Made by a program: the position numbers and the translations under genes
From: CAVVIH01 sp963748295
GTDB taxonomy: Bacteria > Acidobacteriota > Vicinamibacteria > Vicinamibacterales > 2-12-FULL-66-21
Reading direction: 5' to 3'
Assembly (NCBI GenBank): GCA_963748295.1
Contig: CAVVIH010000006.1
Location: 372,001-436,000, forward strand
DNA: 64,000 bases
The notes under the pieces: model-generated
Seen by the model: only the letters and a program-made list of their open reading frames with translations
Told to the model about the DNA's origin: nothing
Database searches by the model: none
Shown here: piece after piece, positions 26,464 through 37,635 of the stretch
How positions within the stretch are numbered: the first letter of the stretch is position 1
How the letters are laid out: every line of letters begins with the position of its first letter

Positions 26464-27477
26464 TTAGTGATACGTCGCCGTGACTTTCCCGCGCCAGACG
26501 CGGTAGATGTTGATTAGATAAATCAGGACGAGCGTCATGCCGAAGAGGTAGACCCCCAGCGCGATCCGCAGGCTTCCTTCGGGCGACGCCGCGTTATAGA
26601 TGTTCAGCCCTGGATGCGGACTCCCGGCGAGCGCGGGCAGCAGCGTCGGGTAGAGGCCTGCGGCCACGCAGGCAATGACGCCGGCGATCGTCGCGGCGCT
26701 CGCAAGAAAGACCCGCAGGTCGTCGTCACGGCGCTGGTAGTACTTGACGCCCCCGGCGGCCGCGATCGTCACGAGCGGAAAGACGATCAGCCAGGGATGC
26801 GTGCCGAAATTGCGCGGGAAGTCGGGCCGCACCAGGAAGCTTGCGGCAACCATCGCCGCGAGCAGAAAGACGACGGCCCACCACAGGGCGGATCCCCAGC
26901 GCCTCGCGCGCCGCTGAATCTCCGCGTCGGTCTTGAGCGCGATCCACGCCGCGCCGTGCATCGACAGCACCGTCACGCTGAGGATGCCGCCGAGCAGCGC
27001 GAACGGATTGAGGAGCAGCGCGAACGTGCCCTGGAACTCGCCGGTTTCGTCGAGCGGGACGCCGCGGAGCACGTTGCCGAGCGCGACGCCGAACAGCAGC
27101 GCGAGAAGCCCGCTGGACAGCGAGAACGCGACGTCCCACGCGTGCTTCCACATGTCGTGGTCGATCTGGTGCCTGAATTCGATGCCGAGCCCGCGCAGGA
27201 GCAGGAGCCACAAAACGATCATCAGCGCGAGATAGAACCCGCTGAAGCTCGCGGCATACACGTGAGGAAACGCGGCGACCAGCGATCCGCCGACCGCAAG
27301 CAGCCAGACCTCGTTGCCGTTCCAGACCGGACCGATCGCGTCGATCAGCCGGGCGCGCTCGCGCGTGTCGCGGCCGATCACCAGGTGCAGCGTGCCGACG
27401 CCGAGATCGAACCCGTCCAGCACCGCGTAGCCGGCCAGCATGAAGGCGAGCACGACGAACCAGATGGTGTTGAGCAT
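26464..27477 (-). CDS. cydB: Cytochrome bd-type quinol oxidase subunit II
   Basis: This is the second membrane subunit of the bd oxidase, 337 residues from the ATG at 27475-27477, which overlaps the cydA stop (ATGA). The family N-terminus is present (LNTIWFVVLAFMLAGYAVLD, then GFDLGVGTLH), as is VWNGNEVWLLAVGG. Other landmarks are FRHQIDHDMWKHAWD and the terminal NIYRVWRGKV. Upstream in-frame ATG codons overlap cydA and are rejected. No CydX-like small ORF is seen downstream. Confidence 0.97.
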   Translation of the reverse strand: MLNTIWFVVLAFMLAGYAVLDGFDLGVGTLHLVIGRDTRERARLIDAIGPVWNGNEVWLLAVGGSLVAAFPHVYAASFSGFYLALMIVLWLLLLRGLGIEFRHQIDHDMWKHAWDVAFSLSSGLLALLFGVALGNVLRGVPLDETGEFQGTFALLLNPFALLGGILSVTVLSMHGAAWIALKTDAEIQRRARRWGSALWWAVVFLLAAMVAASFLVRPDFPRNFGTHPWLIVFPLVTIAAAGGVKYYQRRDDDLRVFLASAATIAGVIACVAAGLYPTLLPALAGSPHPGLNIYNAASPEGSLRIALGVYLFGMTLVLIYLINIYRVWRGKVTATYH

Positions 27478-28793
27478 CAGTCGGCCTCGGGGCCGCGGGT
27501 CACGATTCTGAAGAACAGCAGGAGATACAGGATCCCCACCAGCGCGTAGAGCCCCATGAACCCGAACAGCGTGAAGTAGGTCATGCCCGCGGTCACATTC
27601 TGCGACGTGGCCACCGACGTGCGCTGCAGGCCGTAGACCACCCACGGCTGCCGCCCGACTTCCGCAACGATCCAGCCCGCGTGATTGGCGATATACGGGA
27701 ACGGCATCGCCAGCATCAGCAGCCACAGCACGCCGCGCGAGTCGAACAGCCGTCCGCGCCAGAGCAGGAACGCCGACAGCGCGAACAACGCGATGAACAT
27801 CGTCCCGAGCCCCACCATGATGTGGTACGCGTAGTAGACGATCTCGATCGGCGGGTGCTGGTCTTCGGGAATGTCGTTGAGGCCGATGACGCGCCCGCGG
27901 AAATCACCGTAGACCAGCCAGCTGAGGACGCCGGGCACGACGATCGCGTCCATCAGCTGCTTGCGCTCGGTGTCGGGCATGCCGATGATCGCGATGCCCG
28001 CGCGCTCCTGCGTTTCGAACAACCCCTCCATCGCCGCCATCTTGGTCGGTTGAAAGCGCGCGACGTTCTCCCCGTGCAGCGAGCCGGTTGGAAACAGCGA
28101 CGTGCTCGAGAACAGGACGCCGGAAATCACGCCGACACGGACGAACACGCGTCCGAATGTTTCATGGCGATGCGCGAGCAGGTAAAAGGCGCCGATGCCG
28201 GCCATCACCGACGAGCCCACCACCATCGCGCCGGAGACCACATGCGGAAACTGCCAGCGCAGGTAAGGGTTGCTCAGCAGGCCCCAGAGGGATGTCAGCT
28301 CCGCGCGCCCATCCACGGTGCGATACGCGACCGGGTTCTGCATCCACGCGTTCGTCGCGACAATGAAATACGCCGATGCTACGGCGCCCGCCGCTATCAG
28401 CACGGAAGACAGCCAGTGCAGGCGGCGGCTGACGCGCTTCTCTCCGAACAGGAACACGCCGAGAAACGACGACTCGGCGAAGAAGGCGAAGACGCCCTCC
28501 ATGAACAGCGTCTGCCCGACCACCGGGCCGGCGAAGTGGGAGAAGCGAGCCCAGTTCGTGCCGAACTGAAACTCCATCGGAATGCCGGTGACGACGCCGG
28601 TGGCAAACGTGATCGCGAAGAGCTTCGCCCAGAAGCGGGCGGCGGCGCCGTACTCGAGCTTTCCGGTCCGCAGCTCGATGGTCTTGAGCACGGCGATGAG
28701 CACGCCGAGCCCGATCGTGAGGACCGGAAACAGATAATGGAACATGATGGTGAACGCGAACTGCTGTCGCGCCGCCACCACCGCATCCGGCAT
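27477..28793 (-). CDS. cydA: Cytochrome bd-type quinol oxidase subunit I (cyanide-insensitive type)
   Basis: This subunit carries the three hemes and the quinol site. It has 438 residues from the ATG at 28791-28793. Heme ligands fit FAFTIMFHYLFPVLT (His) and LRWQFPHVVSGAM (His). The quinol/heme region has GRQPWVVYGLQRTS, typical of CioA-type subunits with a short Q-loop, and the length is well below the roughly 520 residues of E. coli CydA. It is followed by cydB and probably transcribed with it. It can serve as terminal oxidase for the NADH and formate dehydrogenases encoded just to the right. Confidence 0.96.
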   Translation of the reverse strand: MPDAVVAARQQFAFTIMFHYLFPVLTIGLGVLIAVLKTIELRTGKLEYGAAARFWAKLFAITFATGVVTGIPMEFQFGTNWARFSHFAGPVVGQTLFMEGVFAFFAESSFLGVFLFGEKRVSRRLHWLSSVLIAAGAVASAYFIVATNAWMQNPVAYRTVDGRAELTSLWGLLSNPYLRWQFPHVVSGAMVVGSSVMAGIGAFYLLAHRHETFGRVFVRVGVISGVLFSSTSLFPTGSLHGENVARFQPTKMAAMEGLFETQERAGIAIIGMPDTERKQLMDAIVVPGVLSWLVYGDFRGRVIGLNDIPEDQHPPIEIVYYAYHIMVGLGTMFIALFALSAFLLWRGRLFDSRGVLWLLMLAMPFPYIANHAGWIVAEVGRQPWVVYGLQRTSVATSQNVTAGMTYFTLFGFMGLYALVGILYLLLFFRIVTRGPEAD

Positions 28794-28885
28794 GATGGGT
28801 GCAGTCTACTCCGGCCGTGACACAAGGTGCCAGGTGCCACGGTGCCACGTTCGCTGTTGCGGGCGGTATAGTGAACGCCACGTAG

Positions 28886-30233
28886 ATGTCTCAGTCGCAT
28901 CCGAAGGTCGTCATCGTCGGCGGCGGCTTCGCCGGGCTGGCGGCCGCAAAAGCCCTGCGCGATGCCCCGGTCGACGTGCTGGTCGTCGACCGCCGCAACC
29001 ACCACGTCTTCCAGCCGCTGCTCTACCAGGTGGCCACCGCATCGCTGTCCCCCGCCGACATCAGCGCGCCGATTCGCTCGGTGCTCCGCGGCCAGAAGAA
29101 CTGTGAGGTCGTGCTCGCCGAGGTCACCGGTGTGGACATCGCAAAGCGCCGGCTCATGACGGTTGGCGGTCACCTCGGCTACGACTACCTGATTCTTGCC
29201 GCCGGGGCCACGCACGCGTACTTCGGGCACGACGAATGGGCGCGCCTCGCGCCCGGCCTCAAGAGCATCGAGGACGCGCACCGAGCTGCGCCGCCGCATC
29301 CTGCTCGCGTTCGAGTCCGCCGAGCACGAAGGCAGCGAGGAGGCGCGCCGCGCGGTTCTGACGTTCGGGATCGTCGGCGGAGGGCCGACCGGCGTGGAGC
29401 TCGCCGGCGCGATCAAGGAGATCGCCGGCAAGACGATTCCGCTGGACTACCGGCACATCGACACGCGGACGACGCGCGTGATCCTGTTCGAGGCCGGCCC
29501 GCGGCTGCTGGCGACGTTCCCACCGCAGCTGAGCGCACGCGCGCAGCGGGATCTCGAGCGAATGGGCGTCGAAGTCCGTCTGAGCTCCGCGGTTACCGAT
29601 GTCACCGCCGAAGGCATTGCCATCGGTCCAGAGTTCATACCGGTCCGCAACGTCTTCTGGGCAGCCGGCGTGAAAGCCAGCCCGCTCGGAAAGTCGCTCG
29701 GCGTGCCGGTCGATCGCGCGGGCCGCGTGATCGTCGGTCCCGACCTGACGATTCCCGGCCATCCCGAAGTGTTCGTCGTCGGCGACCTGGCAGCCTCGAC
29801 GTCGGCGGATACCGGAAAGCCGGTTCCTGGTGTCGCGCAGGGCGGCATTCAAACGGGTCACTACGCCGGCTCCACGATCGCGCGGCAGGTTCGCGATCCG
29901 TCGTCGGCGGCATCACGAAAGCCGTTCGTCTATCGCGACAAAGGATCGATGGCCGTCATCGGCAAGGCCAAGGCGGTCGCCGATCTCGGCTGGTTGAAGG
30001 TGGGCGGCTTTCTCGCGTGGGCGATCTGGGGCGGCATTCACATCGCGTTTCTGATTGGCTTCCGCAATCGCGCGCAGGTGCTGTTCGCGTGGTTCTGGAA
30101 CTGGCTGCTGAACGCGCGCGACGCGCGGCTGATCACCGGGGACGCGCGGCTCGACATCCGCACGCCGCGCTCGGACGAGTTCGTCTCGGACAGCCAGGAT
30201 CCTAAAAGTAAAAGAGCTGCAACTGGATCGTGA
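28886..30233 (+). CDS. ndh: Type II NADH:quinone dehydrogenase (one frameshift)
   Basis: This single-subunit, non-pumping flavoprotein passes electrons from NADH to quinone. The start is ATG 28886. The FAD motif VVIVGGGFAGLAAAKAL and HHVFQPLLYQVATASLSPAD come first. The frame changes near 29278 by one extra base, after SIEDA. The second frame gives ELRRRILLAFESAEHE, the NADH motif FGIVGGGPTGVELAG, VFWAAGVKASPLG and VFVVGDLAAS. The C-terminus has a membrane-associating helix (FLAWAIWGGIHIAFLIGF). Corrected length is about 448 residues. The last 32 bp overlap the convergent porin gene. Its neighbourhood with cydAB fits one respiratory chain. Confidence 0.9.
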
Positions 30234-31288
30234 ACTCGTTCTGCGAGGCGAGGATCCTGGGATCGATCCGTGTGTAGGCGCCCTTGATGTTCGCGTTGTG
30301 TCCCTTCCACATGTAATTGAGCCCCAGGGACCATCGCGTCTCGTCGCCGATCGACGTGTCGCTTACAGCCCGATTCGTGTACTGAATGACCGGCGTCAGC
30401 TTCAGGTCCCGGAAAAAATACCCGAGCTCCAGCAAGACGACGTTCTGTTGTGGAAGTGTGAGGAAGGTCGTTCCGCCGTCGATCCGGTTGAAGGCGAGCT
30501 GCGCGGTCACCGCTCCTGGCCCGAACGGGTGATCCGCGAAAACGTCGGCGGCATACGCGTGGTAGTCGTCCTGCGTGTCGAACGCGGCGCCGACCGCCAG
30601 CACTTTCTTGGTGCCAAGGTACGTGCCGGTGTAGAAGAAGCCATCGCCTCCGGCTCCAGCACCTGATACTGGACGCGCCCCACGTATCTGAAGGAGCGAT
30701 GTGAGGCGGTGTCGCGTGCGCCCTGGAACGCGCCGAGCGGTACTCAGAGGTGGCGATCGAATACGTAGCCCTTCGCCTGGAACCCCGTGTCGCGCCCGAC
30801 CGTCGATTGCGTGGCGGCCGACGTGTGAACGTGAACGCGCCGTAGTCGATCGGCAGAAGCGACGCCGCCGTCTGAATGCTGTTGCGCGAAAACGGCACGA
30901 ACATCGAGGCCGGCGTCGAGCGCAAACCGTCGAGGCAGCTTCAGCTCGCCGTAGGCATCCTGCACAATGACGGACGGACTGAATGTTCTTGCCGCCAGGC
31001 AGCGTCTTGCCGAGATTCGGCGCATCGATCTCGACGAAGAACGTCACGTTCTTCGCGACCTGCCCGCCGAACAGCAGGCGTATCCGCCGTATGAACAGGT
31101 TCTGCGTGGTGTCGTCGTTCGATCTGGATCCTCGAGCCAGTCGGCCTGGAACTGGCCGAGCACCCGAGCTTGAAGTTCACGTCCTCGTTGACGGTGATCT
31201 GCACCTGCGCGTGCGCGGGAGGCGTGACCGCGGCACGGAGGACGATCGCGAGTGTGAGGGAGCCGGGAACGCGCGGCAGCAAGACCAC
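30202..31288 (-). CDS. OprP-like outer-membrane porin, broken by several frameshifts
   Basis: The gene is legible only by switching frames. A GTG at 31286-31288 with a perfect AGGAGG at 31293-31298 starts a signal peptide (SLTLAIVLRAAVTPPAHA-Q). Pieces then read QFQADWLEDPDRTTT, NVTFFVEIDAPNLGKTLPGG, VIVQDAYGELKLPR, SIQTAASLLPIDYGAFTFT and GRDTGFQAKGYVFD. The last 130 codons are intact (KVLAVGAAFDTQDDYHAYA, LGLNYMWKGHNANIKGAY, ending LQLFYF, a typical outer-membrane C-terminal Phe). The order matches phosphate-selective porin O/P family proteins. At least five frame changes occur. It may feed formate or another anion to the periplasmic dehydrogenase, which is inference. Confidence 0.7.
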
Positions 31289-31431
31289 GCCAGTCCTCCT
31301 GCGCGCTCGCGTACTCAAAAGCCATACCCTCGCGAACAACCTCATCTGCGTCGATCGCCCTTGGAGTACGGCGATGGCATTTGACGGATGGCGGGTGTAT
31401 AACCGGAGACATCAGTGCGAAGGAGATCTGC

Positions 31432-34400
31432 ATGGAGATCTCACGCCGTGATGTCCTCAGGCTTTCCGTTGCGGGAGGGGCGTGCGACCGCGCTTGGCGG
31501 GCTGATCGCATCCGGCGTGAACCTGGCTCCGGTGGTTGCGCAGGCGCAGGAGCTTCGCATCAAGGACGCGAAGGTCACGCCCGAGCGTCTGCCCGTTCTG
31601 CTCGGTGGGCTGCGCCACGCTCGTCCACACCGATCGACGGCCAGATCGTCAACATCGAAGGCGACTCCGCGCAGCCCGCACAACGAGGGCACGCTCTGCC
31701 CGAAGGGCGCGGCGACCTTCCAGCTGCACGTCAATCCCAACCGGCCGACGCAGGTGCTGCACCGCGCGCCTGGCGCGGCCGACTGGGAGGTCTGGGATCT
31801 TGAAGCGCGCGATGGACCGCGTCGCCGAGCTGGTGAAGAAGACCCGCGACGAGACCTTCATCGAGCGGCTCCGGCAACGGCAAGGTCGTCAACGCGACGA
31901 CCGGCGATCTTCTCGCTCGGCGGCGCCACGCTCGACATCGAGTGGAACCACATCCAGCAGAAGCTGATGCGCGGGCTCGGCATCGTCGCGATCGAAAACC
32001 AGGCCCGGATATGACATAGCTCCAGCGTCCCCGGTCTGGGGACGACGGCTCGGCCGCGGCGCAGCCACGATGTATCCGCGCAGCATGGCGGACTCGGATT
32101 GCGTCGTCGTCATGGGCTCGAACATGGCGGAGAACCATCCGGTCGCGTTCCGCTGGCCGATGAAGGCCAAGGTGGAGCACGGCGCGAAGATCATCCACGT
32201 CGATCCGCGCTTCACGCGCACCAGCGCGGTGGCCGACATCTATGCGCCGATGCGCGCCGGCTCCGACATCGCCTTCCTGGGCGGCCTCATCAACTACGTC
32301 ATCAACAGCGAGACGCTGGAACACGCGATCCGTTCTTCCGCTCGTGGGTCGTGACCTACACGAACGCGGCGACGCTCGATCAGCGAGGACGTTCACGGAT
32401 ACCGAGGACAACGACGGCGTCTTCTCCGGCCTGATGGAATACAGCGGCGGCGTGCCCGAGTGGCCGTACAACGGCTTCACCGGCCAGTACGACGACGAGA
32501 GCTGGCAGTACGCGCGGGTCGCGGATCGGCGACCAGGGCACGCGTCGGCGAGCACGGCGCAGTCCGGGAGAAGCGCCGGGCACGACATCAGGCACGCGAA
32601 CCGCCAGCGCTGCCGCAGCCGCGGGTCCGCCGTACGACGTCGCTGCGTCAAGTCGCTGCTGAAACCGCGCGCCGCAGCGCGACGAGACGCTCGCAGGATC
32701 CGCGCTGCGTGTTCCAGATCGTCAAGCGCCATTTCAGCCGCTACACGCCCGAGATGGTCGAACGCGTGACCGGCTGTCCGCGCGACACGTTCCTGAAAGT
32801 CGCCGAGACCATCCTCGCGAACTCCGGCGCCGATCGCACGACGTCCTTCGCCTATGCGGTCGCCTGGACGCAGCACACCAACGGCCCGCAGATCATCGGC
32901 TGCTGCGCGCTGCTGCAGCTGCTGCTCGGCAATTTCGGCCGGCCCGGCGCCGGCATCATGGCGCTGCGCGGGCACGCGTCGATTCAGGGATCGACCGACG
33001 TGCCGACGCTCTACCACTCGATCCACGGCTACATGCCCGCTCCGTCGGCGCTGAAGAAGCACGACACGCTCGGCCGACTATCTCGGCGGCGGAGACGCTG
33101 CCGACCGGCTACTGGGCGAACACGCCGAAGTTCGTGGTGTCGTACCTCAAGTCGATGTACGGCGACGCCGCCACCGCCGAGAACGAGTTCGGCTACGCGT
33201 GGCATCCGCAGGATCTTCGGCGACCATTCGCACATGCCGATGTTCGTCGCGATGAACGAAGGCAAGGTCAAGGGCATGCTGTGCATCGGCCAGAACCCGG
33301 CGACGTCGCTCAATGCGAAGCTCGAGCGCGCGGCGATGCGCAAGCTCGAATGGCTGGTCGTGAAGGACAACTGGCTGCACGAGACCGCGAATTCTGGAAG
33401 ACGGCGCCGGAGGTGACGAGCGGCGAAGTCGAGCCCGCAGGACATCAAGACCGAAGTCTTCTTCTTTCCCGCGGCGCAGGTCGCCGAAACCGAGGGCACC
33501 TTCACCAACACGCAGCGGATGCTGCAGATCGCACTACAAGGCCGCCGACGCGCCGGGCGATTGCCGCACCGACGTCTGGTTCACCTACCAGCTCGGCAAG
33601 CGGCTCAAGAAGCTCTATGCCGACAGCCAGGCGCCGCGCGATCAGGGCTTCAAGAATCTGATCTTCGACTACGAGCACGAAGACCCGCGCGAGCGCCAGA
33701 GCGGGCGAGCCGTCGGCGACCGAAGCTCCTGAAGGAGATGAACGGCTACTACAGCGCCGATCCCGCGCAGGCATGTCGCCGGGTTTCGCCGCGCTGGCCG
33801 ACGACGGCTCGACGACCTGCGCCTCGTGGATCTATTCCGGCGTGTTTCCCGCGCCCGACCGGAACCTGCGCCGCGCGCAAGCAGCCCGATCCGCCCGGGC
33901 AAGCCCGGCGCGCATCTGAACTGGGGCTACGCGTGGCCGGCGAACCGGCGCCTGCTCTACAACCGCGCCTCGGCCGATCCGTCAGGCAAGCCATGGAGCG
34001 AGCGCAAGAAGTGGATCTGGTGGGACGGCGCGAAGTGGACCGGCTACGACGTCCCGGACTTCGCCGGCGACCAAGCCGCCGACCGCCAAGGCCGAAGCCG
34101 GGCGCCATCGGACTCGACGCGCATTCCGGGCACCGACGCCCTTCATCATGAAGGCGACGGCGTCGGCTGGCTCTACGTGCCGACCGGGCTGGTGGACGGC
34201 CCGCTGCCGACGCAATACGAGCCGGCCGAATCGCCGGTGCAGCAATCCGCTCTACAAGCAGCAGTCGAGCCCGGTGCTGAAGTACTGGAAGGACGCCGGC
34301 AATCCGCTCGCCGCCGGTCGGCGGATCCGAAATTCCCCTACGTGATGACGACCTACCGGCTGACCGAGCACTATCTCGGCCGGCGCCATGAGCCGATGGC

Positions 34401-34727
34401 TGCCGTGGCTCGCCGAACTGCAGCCGGAGCTGTTCATCGAGCTCAGCCCCGAGCTGGCGCAGGAGAAGGGCATCGCAGAATCTCGACTGGGTGCGGAGTC
34501 TCCACGCCGCGAGCGCAGATCCGGGCGAAGGCGCTGGTCACGCGGCGCTGCGCCCGCTCGCAGATCGACGGGCGAACGATCCATCAGGTCGGCATGCCGT
34601 GCCACTGGGGCTACGAAGGCCTCGTCGACCGGCGACGTCGTGAACGAGCTGACCGCGCTGGTCGGCGATCCCGAACGTGACGATTCACGAAGGCAAGGCC
34701 TTCGTGTGCAACGTCGAGAAAGCGTGA
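31432..34727 (+). CDS. fdnG: Formate dehydrogenase-N type catalytic subunit, selenoprotein (many frameshifts)
   Basis: The start is ATG 31432 behind AAGGAG at 31420-31425. A Tat signal (SRRDVLRLSVAGG) and the 4Fe-4S motif SVCPFCSVGC...TLCPKG follow. ENQARI then leads to TGA at 32012-32014, which aligns with the selenocysteine of E. coli FdnG (RxUHGP context; here U-H-S-S-S-V-P-G-L-G-T-T). Downstream pieces match the family: MGSNMAENHPVAFRWPMKAK, VDPRFTRTSAVADIYAPMR, TSFAYAVAWTQHTNGPQ, LLLGNFGRPGAGIMALRGHA, NRASADPSGKPW, TTYRLTEHY and CHWGYEGLV. The end is near TGA 34725-34727. More than twenty +1-like frame changes interrupt it, yet motif residues are intact. It would oxidise formate at a bis-MGD Mo or W centre in the periplasm. 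Confidence 0.88.
32012..32044 (+). promoter_or_regulatory. Selenocysteine codon (TGA) with bacterial SECIS hairpin
   Basis: The TGA at 32012-32014 is followed by 18 nt and then GGTCT (32033-32037) as the loop of a perfect 7-bp stem, CGTCCCC (32026-32032) with GGGGACG (32038-32044). In E. coli fdhF the SelB-bound loop is also GGUCU, 18 nt after the UGA. Position, spacing and loop sequence agree, so recoding by SelB is strongly supported. The sel genes themselves are not in this window. Confidence 0.9.
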
Positions 34728-34789
34728 TCGACTGCTCCGTGAAGGATCGGCCCGCGTAGCGGGAGCCGAACGGACGATGGCCTGAGCCG

Positions 34790-35577
34790 ATGGGGTTCTA
34801 CACCGACACGACGGTCTGCATCGGCTGCAAGGCGTGCGAGGTCGCGTGCAAGGAATGGAACCAGCTGCCCAGCACCAACGGCGGCGTGAACACGCTGAGC
34901 GGCGACAGCTACGACAACACGCGCGCAGCTCGACGGCATCCACTGGCGGCACGTGAAGTTCATCGAGCAGTTCCCCGAAGACCGCAAGGACGGACGCTGG
35001 CTGATGATGAGCGACGTCTGCAAGCACTGCGTGCAGGCCGGCTGTCTCGAGGTCTGCCCGACCGACGCCATCATCCGCACCGAGTTCGACACCGTCGTCA
35101 TCCAGTCGAACACGTGCAACGGCTGCCGCGACTGCATCGCCGCCTGCCCGTTCGGCGTCATCGACATCAATCCGGTGTCGGACACGGCGCAGAAGTGCAC
35201 GCTCTGCTACGACCGCCTGCAAGGCGGCATCGAGCCGGCGTGCTCGAAGGCGTGCCCGACCGAGTCGATCCAGTTCGGAACGATCCGCGAGCTGCGGGAA
35301 CGCGCGCGAGAAGCGCGTCGAGCAGCTGCACCAGGCCGGCGAGAAGCGCGCCTATCTCTACGGCGCCGACGAGAAGATGCTCGGCGGGCTCAATTCGTTT
35401 TACCTGCTGGTCGACAAGCCGGAAGTCTACGGACTGCCGCCGGACCCGAAGCTGCCGACGCGCAATCTGGTGCCGGGCTCGCTCTACGCCGTGCTCGGCG
35501 CCATCCTGGTCGGCCTGGCGGGCATCTTCAATTTCCGCAACCGCGGCAGCGAGCGAGGCGAGGAGGCGCGGCCATGA
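34790..35577 (+). CDS. fdnH: Formate dehydrogenase iron-sulfur (beta) subunit, two frameshifts
   Basis: This electron-transfer subunit has four 4Fe-4S clusters. ATG 34790 opens with MGFYTDTTVCIGCKACEVAC. Frame changes lie near 34926 (after TR) and near 35308 (after REL..ERA). The other cysteine groups are CKHCVQAGCLEVCP, CNGCRDCIAACPFG, and CTLCYDR with ACSKACPTES. The C-terminal piece LVPGSLYAVLGAILVGLAGI is a membrane anchor helix. The stop overlaps the start of the NrfD-type gene (ATGA). The subunit joins the catalytic chain to the membrane quinone-reducing subunit. Confidence 0.9.
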
Positions 35578-36513
35578 ACCCGACGCCCTCGAGCACGTGG
35601 TTCAGCGCGCCGCCCGCACTGGGGCTGGCTGATCGTCTTCTACTTTTTCTTCGGCGGCCTGGCGGGCGGGAGCTATTTCATCGCCGCGCTGATCGATCTC
35701 TTCGGCCGGCGGGAAGACCGTCCGCTCGCCCGTCTCGGCTATTACATCGCGTTTCCCGTGCATCGCTGATCAGCGGCGCTGCTGCTGACCCTCGACCTCG
35801 ACGAGGCCGTTGCGCTTCTGGCACATGCTGATCGAGTCGCAACACCTGGCGGCCGATGTTCAAGTACTGGTCGCCGATGTCGATCGGCTCGTGGGCGCTG
35901 CTGATTTTCGGGTTCTTCACCTTCGTGTCGTTTCTCGCGGCGCTCGCCGGAGGACGAACGGCTACCGCTGGCCGGCGCTCGCGCGGCTTCGCTGGCCGGC
36001 TGTCCGCGTCGCGGCGCACCGATCGTGGTCGCGATCGTCGCCGTCTCGGCGGCATCGCCGGCTTCTACGTCGCCGGCTACACCGGGGTCCTGCTCGCCGT
36101 GACGAACCGCCCGATCTGGTCCGACACGCCGCTGCTCGGCATGCTGTTCGTCGTCTCGGCGGCCTCGACGTCGGCGGCGCTTGCTGATGCTGCTGGCGCA
36201 TCGATCCGGCTGGACGGATGCCCGGCGCTCGCGAACCTGCATCGCATGGACGACTGGGTGATCGCGCTCGAGCTGCTCGTGCTGATCGGCGTGATCGTGT
36301 CGCTCGGCCCGGTGCTACGGGCCTGGCTGAACGTGTGGGGCTGCTTGCTCCTCGCTCGGCGTGATCGTCGTCGGACTCGATCGTGCCCCTCGCGCTGTCA
36401 TGGCGGCGCCGTCGGCTGCGGCGATCGTCAGCATGGCGACGGCTGCCGTCCTCGTGCTGGTCGGCGGCTTCCTGCTTCGCATGGTGATCGTCTTTTCGTC
36501 GGAGGCGATCTGA
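35574..36513 (+). CDS. nrfD: NrfD/PsrC-type membrane subunit of the formate dehydrogenase (frameshifted)
   Basis: ATG 35574 overlaps the fdnH stop. After a one-base excess near 35614 the reading is HWGWLIVFYFFFGGLAGG, then SYFIAALIDLFGRRED. Further frames give MFKYWSPMSIGSWALLIFGF, GFYVAGYTGVLLAVTNRPIW, LLGMLFVVSAASTSAAL and RMDDWVIALELLVLIGVIV, ending near TGA 36511-36513. This order is that of the NrfD (polysulfide reductase C) family: about eight to nine helices and no heme-ligand set of the FdnI cytochrome b type. It should pass electrons from formate to quinone. At least five frame changes are needed. Confidence 0.8.
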
Positions 36514-36514
36514 G

Positions 36515-37634
36515 ATGAAGTCGCGCGCTGGCGTTGCTGCTTGCGGCCGTGCTCGTGCTCGTCCGGATGCGCAAGCCCGGAGGCGACGCGCAGCGCGCGG
36601 CGGTGGACCGGGCGCCGACGTCCGGGCAACCGCGCCGCGCGAGCGTGGAGATGCACGGCGGCTCGCGATCAGTTCTGGAAGACGCCGGATGCTGATTGCG
36701 GCCGAGTCACGCCGCTCGAGCCCGCGCGCCAGGCCCGGGAACAGCTCGGCGGCAACGAGCCCATGACCGTCTGGCCAGCGCACGCTCGCAGGACTGAAGC
36801 GCCAGCGTCCCGGAGTGGGCGCCCGTGGCTGGCGCTCGTCGAGGAAGTGCTGCGTGAGGCGCCGGGTCCAGCATGGGATCCGGTCGTTCGACGCCGATTC
36901 AAGCCAGCGCAACGGCGCGCTGCTGATCGCGGGCGCATCGCTGTCGCCGGATGCGCTGGTCGACGCGATCTGCTGGCGCGGCTGCTCCGACTCGGCCGCA
37001 CGAGGCGGCACGCCGAAGATGTCGGCGCTCGAATCGGCGATTTCGACACGCGTCGGATGCGCACGGCGATGTTTTCCGCTCCCTTCGTCAGGATCACGGA
37101 TACGTCGCGGACGTCGCCGGCGAGCTCGGCACCGATGCTGAAGCACTCCAGGCCGTTGCGGCGCTGCTCGCGGTGCCATTCCTCCAGGCATGCCATAGAA
37201 AATGGGGAGCGTCAGTTCCTGAGGGCTGGGTCGAGGGATATTGCCCTGTCTGCGCATCATGGCCGGCGTTCGCCGAGGTCCGAGGCATCGAACGGACCCG
37301 ATGTCTTCGCTGCGGACGGTGTGGCGCCGCATGGCATGCGCCATGCTGGCTGCCCGTTCTGCGCGACTGACGAATCACGATGAGCTCGTGACGCTCGTGC
37401 CGCAGAAGCCCGGGCACGAACGCGGTCATCGAGGCGTGCAAGCGCTGCCGCGGGTATCTCAAGATGTTCACGAAGCTTCAGGGCTGCCCGCCGGTGAGGT
37501 TATGCTGGAAGATCTGGCGAGCGTGGAGCTGGACGTGGCGGCGCTCGAGCAGGGCTATTCAAGGCCGATGGGGCGAACCTTCAGTCGACGCAGGGACATG
37601 ACGAGACACCGCGCGGCACGCGCGGAATCAAGTT
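36515..37634 (+). CDS. fdhE: Formate dehydrogenase accessory protein FdhE (frameshifted, start uncertain)
   Basis: FdhE helps assemble formate dehydrogenase and binds iron or zinc through Cys pairs. The core is clear from about 37090: AALLAVPFLQACHRKWGASV, EGYCPVCASWPAFAEVRG, RTRCLRCGRCGAAWH. Then, in other frames, LVTLVP, EACKRCRGYLKMFTKLQGC and EVMLEDLASVELDVAALEQGY end it near 37590. The 36515-37050 part includes WLALVEEVLREAPG but is too broken to give a sure start. ATG 36515, two bases after the nrfD-type stop, could begin this gene or a separate small membrane protein. Confidence 0.7.
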
Positions 37635-37635
37635 G

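Noticed and set aside
32012..32014. Stop codon ending a short dehydrogenase gene
   Set aside because: The frame continues with conserved FdnG residues, and a SECIS hairpin follows, so it is read as selenocysteine.
31432..34727. Formate dehydrogenase as a decayed pseudogene
   Set aside because: Frame changes are numerous but conserved residues are intact, and the same error pattern covers unrelated neighbours, so error is more likely than decay.
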